From NCBI GenBank assembly GCA_937893485.1, contig CALBJL010000197.1, forward strand, positions 1 through 10,561: a stretch of DNA of 10,561 nt, in the 5' to 3' direction. The notes below the pieces were generated by a model. It saw nothing but the letters and a program-made list of their open reading frames with translations. It searched no databases and was not told the DNA's origin. Position numbers and translations under genes: made by a program. Source of the stretch: an uncultured bacterium (lineage in GTDB: Bacteria; Bacillota; Clostridia; Lachnospirales; Lachnospiraceae). Shown piece by piece: positions 6,725-10,561 of the stretch (its first letter is position 1; every line of letters starts with the position of its first letter).

Positions 6725-6755
6725 CATGAAAATGTATTTATTTACATGTTTTATG
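6725..6755. promoter_or_regulatory. AT-rich dyad between divergent promoters, candidate operator
   Basis: CATGAAAATGTA (6725-6736) and TACATGTTTTATG (6743-6755) form an inverted repeat matching at 11 of 12 positions with one single-base gap, centred near 6740. It starts 12 bases upstream of the ABC-operon -35 and ends 27 bases upstream of the pyrB -35, a position suited to a dimeric regulator of either or both promoters. In AT-rich intergenic DNA chance dyads are common, so confidence is modest. Confidence 0.35.
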
Positions 6756-6781
6756 AATAAAAAATAGCTAAAAAACAATCC

Positions 6782-6810
6782 TTGAATTTCTCTGTCCGAT
6801 ATTATATGAT
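6782..6810 (+). promoter_or_regulatory. Sigma-A promoter for pyrBI
   Basis: TTGAAT (6782-6787), 17 bases, then TATGAT (6805-6810). Predicted start near 6817, giving a leader of about 27 bases that contains little beyond the AAGGAGG ribosome site. There is no room for a PyrR-type attenuator or a leader peptide, so pyrimidine control, if any, must act at initiation. Confidence 0.8.
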
Positions 6811-6843
6811 AGAAAAAATACAAAAACGCAAGGAGGAAGTATC

Positions 6844-7764
6844 ATGCGTCATCTCATGAGTCCGTTGGACTTGTCGGTCGAAGAGACAGCCGAATTGTTG
6901 TCCCTCGCCAACGACATTGAAAAACACCCCGAAAAATATGCACACGCCTGTGAGGGGAAAAAGCTCGCCACCTGTTTTTATGAGCCCAGTACCCGAACCC
7001 GACTCAGTTTTGAAGCTGCCATGTTGAATCTCGGCGGCAATGTTCTCGGTTTTCACAGTGCAGACAGCAGCTCTGCTTCCAAAGGAGAAAGTGTTTCCGA
7101 TACGATCCGCGTCATTTCCTGTTACGCAGACATCTGTGCGATCCGCCACCCGAAAGAAGGTGCCGCGCTGGTCGCTTCTCAGAAATCCCGTATTCCCGTG
7201 ATCAATGCCGGCGACGGCGGTCATCAGCATCCCACCCAGACACTTACCGATCTACTCACGATCTACAGTTTGAAGGGACATTTTGACCATTTGAAGATCG
7301 GACTGTGCGGTGATCTGAAATTCGGACGCACGGTACATTCGCTGATCAATGCACTGATCCGCTATCCGGATGTGGAATTTGTACTTGTCTCACCGGAGGA
7401 GCTGCGCGTGCCGAGCTATATCCGCACCGATGTACTTGAAGCAAACCATGTGCCTTACCGCGAGATGGAGCGGCTCGAGGATGCGATCGGTGATCTGGAT
7501 ATCCTCTATATGACCCGTGTACAGAGAGAGCGCTTCTTCAACGAAGAGGACTATGTACGCATGAAGGATTTCTATATTCTGGATAAAGAGAAAATGAATC
7601 TCGCCCGCGAGGACATGCTGGTATTACATCCGCTGCCCCGTGTCAACGAGATTGCCGTTGAGGTCGATGACGACCCGCGCGCCGTATACTTTAAACAGGC
7701 GCAGTACGGTGTCTATGTGCGCATGGCGCTGATCCTGACACTGCTCGGCATCAAGGTAGATTAA
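6844..7764 (+). CDS. pyrB: Aspartate carbamoyltransferase catalytic chain
   Basis: Catalyses carbamoyl phosphate plus L-aspartate to N-carbamoyl-L-aspartate, the committed step of de novo pyrimidine synthesis, in the cytoplasm. The 306 residues match the usual length (about 305-310). The carbamoyl-phosphate site STRTR is at 49-53, the mobile loop SSSASKGES at 75-83 (S76 and K80 correspond to E. coli S80 and K84), HPTQ at 129-132, KFGRTVHSL at 159-167 with R162, TRVQRERF at 224-231 with R225 (E. coli R229), and HPLPR at 262-266. All catalytic positions are present. AAGGAGG precedes the ATG by 7 bases. pyrI follows after 20 bases, so the product is expected to assemble into an allosteric B6-R6 type holoenzyme, unlike Bacillus subtilis which has PyrB alone. 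Confidence 0.97.
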   Translation: MRHLMSPLDLSVEETAELLSLANDIEKHPEKYAHACEGKKLATCFYEPSTRTRLSFEAAMLNLGGNVLGFHSADSSSASKGESVSDTIRVISCYADICAIRHPKEGAALVASQKSRIPVINAGDGGHQHPTQTLTDLLTIYSLKGHFDHLKIGLCGDLKFGRTVHSLINALIRYPDVEFVLVSPEELRVPSYIRTDVLEANHVPYREMERLEDAIGDLDILYMTRVQRERFFNEEDYVRMKDFYILDKEKMNLAREDMLVLHPLPRVNEIAVEVDDDPRAVYFKQAQYGVYVRMALILTLLGIKVD

Positions 7765-7784
7765 GATTTATAGGAGGTACAGAC

Positions 7785-8210
7785 ATGTTAAATATTAGTG
7801 GTATTCATGAGGGTTTTGTACTGGATCATATTCAGGCAGGCATGAGCATGCAGATCTATCACGATCTCAAACTCGACGAACTCGACTGCACCGTCGCGAT
7901 CATTAAAAATGCCAAAAGCCAGAAAATGGGAAAGAAAGATATTATCAAGGTAGAATGTCCGATCGATGCGCTTGATCTGGATATTCTCGGATTTATCGAC
8001 CACCACATCACGGTCAATGTCATCAAAGACGACATAAAGATTGAAAAAAAGAGATTGGAGCTGCCGAAAGAAGTGCACAACGTGATTTCCTGCAAGAATC
8101 CACGCTGCATCACCTCCATCGAACAGGAGTTAGAGCAGATCTTCGTGCTCACAGATCCCGAACACGAAGTCTATCGCTGTAAATACTGCGAAACAAAATT
8201 CAAACGTTAA
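7785..8210 (+). CDS. pyrI: Aspartate carbamoyltransferase regulatory chain
   Basis: Non-catalytic subunit that binds nucleotide effectors (ATP, CTP and UTP in E. coli) and joins catalytic trimers. At 141 residues it is slightly shorter than E. coli PyrI (153), mainly at both ends. The N-terminal allosteric domain shows GFVLDHIQAGM (10-20), equivalent to GTVIDHIPA in E. coli, and GKKDIIKVE (49-57), equivalent to GRKDLIKIE. The C-terminal zinc domain has the four ligands C103 and C108 (CKNPRC) and C132 and C135 (CKYC). AGGAGGT lies 7 bases before the ATG, 20 bases after the pyrB stop. It converges with the J-domain gene on the other strand, leaving 27 bases between stops and no obvious terminator. 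Confidence 0.96.
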   Translation: MLNISGIHEGFVLDHIQAGMSMQIYHDLKLDELDCTVAIIKNAKSQKMGKKDIIKVECPIDALDLDILGFIDHHITVNVIKDDIKIEKKRLELPKEVHNVISCKNPRCITSIEQELEQIFVLTDPEHEVYRCKYCETKFKR

Positions 8211-8237
8211 GCAGCACGAATCAAATCCATCGATCTT

Positions 8238-8915
8238 CTAAAAGCGGAATCCGCCCGGATTGCAGCAGCAGTTACATAAAATGTTGAGCAGACATAAGCT
8301 CCAGCAGAAGCTGCTGCCTGCATACGGACGGCTGTAACCGCGTCCCATATTACTGTACCAGTCCCCACCATAGCTTAGCTGCTGTTCAAATGCACGGAAC
8401 TGTAGATTATTCGGTTCCATCGCACATGCCTGTGCAATGTGTTCTTTTGCTGTCACATTATTTCCCGTACCCGCATTCGCCATCGCACTGTAATAGTACC
8501 AGGTCGCCGAGCGCGTCTGGATATTGGCAAGTACATTGAGTGCCTCCCGATAACAGCGGTGATTGATATAATTGGCTGCTGCCTGCAGCTCGATCGTATT
8601 GGTATCCGAAGATCCTGTGCTGTACTGCCTGCCGCTATAAGCACCGCCAAATCCGCCAAACTCTCCGAAACCACCGTAGTAGCCGCCCTGACCGTGATCT
8701 CCAAAGCTGTCATAGCTGTAGCCCTGCTGCTTTTCCTTCATGATCTGGTCATACGCCTGCTGCACTTCCTTAAACCGCTCCTCCGCCTGTGCCCGGTTCG
8801 GGTTGTTGATATTCGCGTCCGGGTGATACCTGCGGCTGAGGTTCCGATATGCTTTTTTGATCTCATCGTCACTGGCACCGGGCGATACACCCAGCACATC
8901 ATAGGGATTTGCCAC
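8238..8915 (-). CDS. J-domain protein with Gly/Phe-rich linker, TPR-like segment and Cys-rich tail
   Basis: A 225-residue DnaJ-type co-chaperone-like protein; J domains stimulate the ATPase of an Hsp70 partner. The J domain (3-62) reads NPYDVLGVSPGASDDEIKKAY and has HPD at 31-33. A Gly/Phe/Tyr-rich linker follows (64-95), then an alpha-helical TPR-like stretch (about 106-180), and a short hydrophobic tail with six cysteines (C204, C208, C214, C216-C218). It lacks the zinc and substrate domains of true DnaJ, so it is a specialised J protein, client unknown. The start is GTG at 8915: AAGGAAG lies 8 bases upstream and the J domain begins at once. Longer in-frame starts to 9095 run through the upstream gene in another frame and give an unrelated leader. 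It overlaps the DUF5685-like gene by 17 bases, indicating coupled translation. Confidence 0.88.
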   Translation of the reverse strand: MANPYDVLGVSPGASDDEIKKAYRNLSRRYHPDANINNPNRAQAEERFKEVQQAYDQIMKEKQQGYSYDSFGDHGQGGYYGGFGEFGGFGGAYSGRQYSTGSSDTNTIELQAAANYINHRCYREALNVLANIQTRSATWYYYSAMANAGTGNNVTAKEHIAQACAMEPNNLQFRAFEQQLSYGGDWYSNMGRGYSRPYAGSSFCWSLCLLNILCNCCCNPGGFRF

Positions 8916-9816
8916 TGTTTTTGCTTCCTTTTTGTTGTTTTTTGAGTTCCTTCGTCCGGCGGCTCGCGTCTGCCTTCTTTTCTTTGAGTTCTCTCTTGTG
9001 CAGCTTGAGCTGCTTGTATTCATAGCGCGTCCACACGCCGGAATACAGGACATTGCGCAAAATATCCGCATGCCGCAGAATTGGCAGCCGCTCAAAGGAC
9101 TTCGCGCACTCCGCCATCATGCTTGTAAGAAGCTGCCTGCAATAGATCTCGTACTCATCATCGCCATACACATCCGAGAGGATGTTGTACTGCCTGTTTT
9201 TCAGATCCTTTTCACAGTCCTCATAGGCATCCATCAGATAAATAAATTTGCCCATGTAAAATCCAAAGCACCGCAGTTCGTCCGACCACTCATCCTGCCG
9301 CCAGTCAAAAATCTCTGCCAACATCTGTCCGGTCAGCCCTGCAACCAGATCCACATTCGTCTCACGGCAATCCTCCGCCTGTGCCAGCTGCTCCAGATAC
9401 TGTTCCAGCGCCCTGCACTGTCTCGGATAGACAGCCCCAATGCGCTCATAATCGTCGCGGAACGCCCGCGCAATCATTTTTTTCGGCACGGAATGCTCAT
9501 CGCGCCAGTCGTCGAGCGAATTGTGGTACGACAATAAAATATTCATGTCCGCCGCGTAACGGGTCGCATCATTGATCCACACGTTCTGTCTGTGTCCGGG
9601 ATGCCGCACGCAGTTATACGCCTGATGCGTATTCTCCAACTCATACAGCCCGCTCAGCAAAATAACTAAAAATGTCATATCATAGTTGAGCAGCATCTGC
9701 CCTTTTTTGCCGTAAGCCTTTTTCAACTGCTGGCACAGCCCACAGTAATATGCCTGATATGTGATTTTATTTTCCTCAGTCAGTTCCTTTGCATTCGCGT
9801 GAATATATCCAAACAT
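8899..9816 (-). CDS. DUF5685-like protein of unknown function
   Basis: A 305-residue protein, assigned by my recollection of the family's MFGY...YCGLC opening (here YCGLC at 24-28). No function is established to my knowledge. It is predicted mostly helical, with a possible metal or thiol cluster from C25, C28, C70, H72 and H75 (NCVRHPGH at 69-76). Two acidic motifs stand out: LSYHNSLDDWRDE (95-107, with D102, D103, D106) and FIYLMDAYEDCEKDLKNRQYN (from 191, with D196, D200, D204). Two Asp-rich helices about 90 residues apart recall all-alpha isoprenoid synthases, which is inference only. The last 40 residues are very Lys/Arg-rich (270-304). GAGGA before the ATG overlaps the stop of the preceding zinc-ribbon gene (10-base gap), and the 3' end overlaps the J-domain gene by 17 bases. 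Confidence 0.85.
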   Translation of the reverse strand: MFGYIHANAKELTEENKITYQAYYCGLCQQLKKAYGKKGQMLLNYDMTFLVILLSGLYELENTHQAYNCVRHPGHRQNVWINDATRYAADMNILLSYHNSLDDWRDEHSVPKKMIARAFRDDYERIGAVYPRQCRALEQYLEQLAQAEDCRETNVDLVAGLTGQMLAEIFDWRQDEWSDELRCFGFYMGKFIYLMDAYEDCEKDLKNRQYNILSDVYGDDEYEIYCRQLLTSMMAECAKSFERLPILRHADILRNVLYSGVWTRYEYKQLKLHKRELKEKKADASRRTKELKKQQKGSKNSGKSL

Positions 9817-9826
9817 CTACTTTTCC

Positions 9827-10228
9827 TCAGCTTCTGCGAATAAATTCCGTTTTACATTTCGGACAGGTAATACAGATCCTGCCGCGTCCCTTCGGCACAC
9901 GCACCTTCTGGCTGCACTGCGGACATTTATAAAAATGGTAGATCTTCCGTTGCTCCAGATGCATCTTTGTCTTTTGTCTCCTGACCGCCAGACCGTAGCG
10001 CCAGTTCAAAAACTTCTGGTTCTGCGCACTCATTTTCGCAATATTTTTCGAAAACATCCGATAATAGCAGTAGACAAGCAGCGCAATGCCCGCAATATAA
10101 AAAATTGTCCAGCGTGTGAACAGGGATAACACCAGCAGTGCCAGCGTGATCCCCAGATAAACTCTGGACAACTGATCATTTCCATATCTTCCATACATAA
10201 ACTGCTGCATTTTTTCACGAAATCTCAT
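9827..10228 (-). CDS. Small membrane protein with two helices and a C-terminal zinc ribbon
   Basis: A 133-residue protein I cannot name. It opens with a short basic segment, then two close hydrophobic helices (about 23-38 and 41-56) forming a hairpin, a basic cytosolic stretch (60-97), and a compact zinc ribbon with CPQC (102-105) and CPKC (122-125) separated by 16 residues. Ribbons of this kind bind nucleic acid or protein; here it would be tethered to the inner face of the membrane. The ATG at 10228 has AGGTGG 4 bases before it. It is the first gene of a three-gene unit with the DUF5685-like and J-domain genes, has its own promoter, and lies about 90 bases after the end of rnpB on the same strand. 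Confidence 0.85.
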   Translation of the reverse strand: MRFREKMQQFMYGRYGNDQLSRVYLGITLALLVLSLFTRWTIFYIAGIALLVYCYYRMFSKNIAKMSAQNQKFLNWRYGLAVRRQKTKMHLEQRKIYHFYKCPQCSQKVRVPKGRGRICITCPKCKTEFIRRS

Positions 10229-10260
10229 ATGCCCACCTCTATATCTATGTGATAAAAGGT

Positions 10261-10289
10261 ATGTTAAATCGTTTTTGATACTTCGTCAA
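10261..10289 (-). promoter_or_regulatory. Sigma-A promoter for the zinc-ribbon/DUF5685/J-domain unit
   Basis: Minus strand TTGACG (10289-10284), 17 bases, then TAACAT (10266-10261). The -35 is near consensus, the -10 has two differences. It begins about 30 bases past the end of rnpB, so read-through from rnpB could add to expression. Confidence 0.65.
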
Positions 10290-10320
10290 TAAATATGCGG
10301 CAGATTTCATATTTTTTTAA

Positions 10321-10561
10321 GAATTGAGCAGAACGATAAGCCGGGTTATGTCGTTGGATGATCATCTATCTAGGACGTATGTTGCCATACGCCTCAAGCG
10401 ACCTACCTGAAGCTGGCGGGCAACGTCATCGCTTCGTTCTGGTCTTGCTTCGGATGGGGTTTACAGGGCTACGGCTGTTACCAGCCGCACGGTAGTCTCT
10501 TACACTGCCTTTCCACCCTTACCACTGCATACAGTGGCGGTTTATTTCTGTTGCACTAGCC
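10321..10561 (-). ncRNA. rnpB: RNase P RNA, class A, 5' part outside window
   Basis: The catalytic RNA that removes 5' leaders from pre-tRNAs. Reading the minus strand, the conserved blocks appear in the correct order: GCAACAGAAATAAACCGCC (10554-10536), GGTAAGGGTGGAAAGG (10523-10508), GTAAACCCCATCC (10464-10452) followed by a GCAAGACCA block, GGTAGGTCGCTTGAGGC (10407-10391), CTAGATAGATGAT (10373-10361), and the near-terminal CGACATAACCCGGCTTATCG (10353-10334). These match E. coli M1 RNA block for block, including the M1 end ACAGAACCCGGCUUAUCG with one base changed. The Bacillus-type (class B) arrangement is not seen. By comparison with M1, about 120-130 bases at the 5' end are missing, including the 5' strand of helix P4. 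The 3' end is placed near 10321, where CGTTCTGCTC would be the 3' strand of helix P1; this boundary is approximate by a few bases. Confidence 0.95.

Noticed and set aside
6811..6821. A-rich start region of pyrBI as a reiterative-transcription control site like that of E. coli
   Set aside because: The E. coli mechanism depends on a U-run in the initial transcript; here the run is A and no comparable logic is established.
8916..9095. N-terminal extension of the J-domain protein to an ATG at 9095
   Set aside because: The added 60 residues come from reading the DUF5685-like gene in another frame; the GTG at 8915 has its own ribosome site and starts right at the J domain.
10229..10561. Possible protein-coding content at the right edge
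   Set aside because: The conserved class A RNase P RNA blocks account for 10321-10561, and the remainder is promoter and leader.

Overview
The window reads as a chromosomal segment from a low-to-mid GC Firmicute of the Clostridia, most likely a Lachnospiraceae member. The pointers are meso-diaminopimelate dehydrogenase, a pyrB-pyrI pair encoding a PyrI-type regulatory chain, a class A RNase P RNA, a DUF5685-like protein followed by a Cys-tailed J-domain protein, and strong AGGAGG-type ribosome sites. Species assignment is not possible from this sequence alone. Most of it is housekeeping metabolism; no phage, IS transposase, CRISPR array or defence locus is visible.

Left part (1-4080), all on the minus strand. 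Transcription runs from a good promoter (4051-4079) through a leader rich in TGCA-cored inverted repeats into citrate synthase, then diaminopimelate dehydrogenase (ddh), an Sfp-type 4'-phosphopantetheinyl transferase, and, after a 393-base non-coding gap, a YbaK-type aminoacyl-tRNA deacylase cut by the window edge. The gap holds two successive long imperfect palindromes (about 420-563 and 591-752), a non-coding element I cannot name.

Middle (4198-6713), minus strand: a polar amino-acid ABC importer ordered lipoprotein, terminator hairpin, permease, ATPase, terminator. The hairpin after the binding-protein gene probably sets a higher level of binding protein than of the membrane components. 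A divergent intergenic region (6632-6843) separates this operon from pyrB-pyrI on the plus strand and carries two back-to-back sigma-A promoters with an AT-rich dyad between them.

Right part (8238-10561), minus strand, converging on pyrI: RNase P RNA (rnpB, 5' end outside the window), then a promoter and a tight three-gene unit: a two-helix membrane protein with a zinc ribbon, a DUF5685-like protein, and a J-domain protein with a Cys-rich tail. Spacing is 10 bases and then a 17-base overlap, so the three are probably translated together. Their function is unknown to me, and this unit is the best candidate here for an undescribed system.
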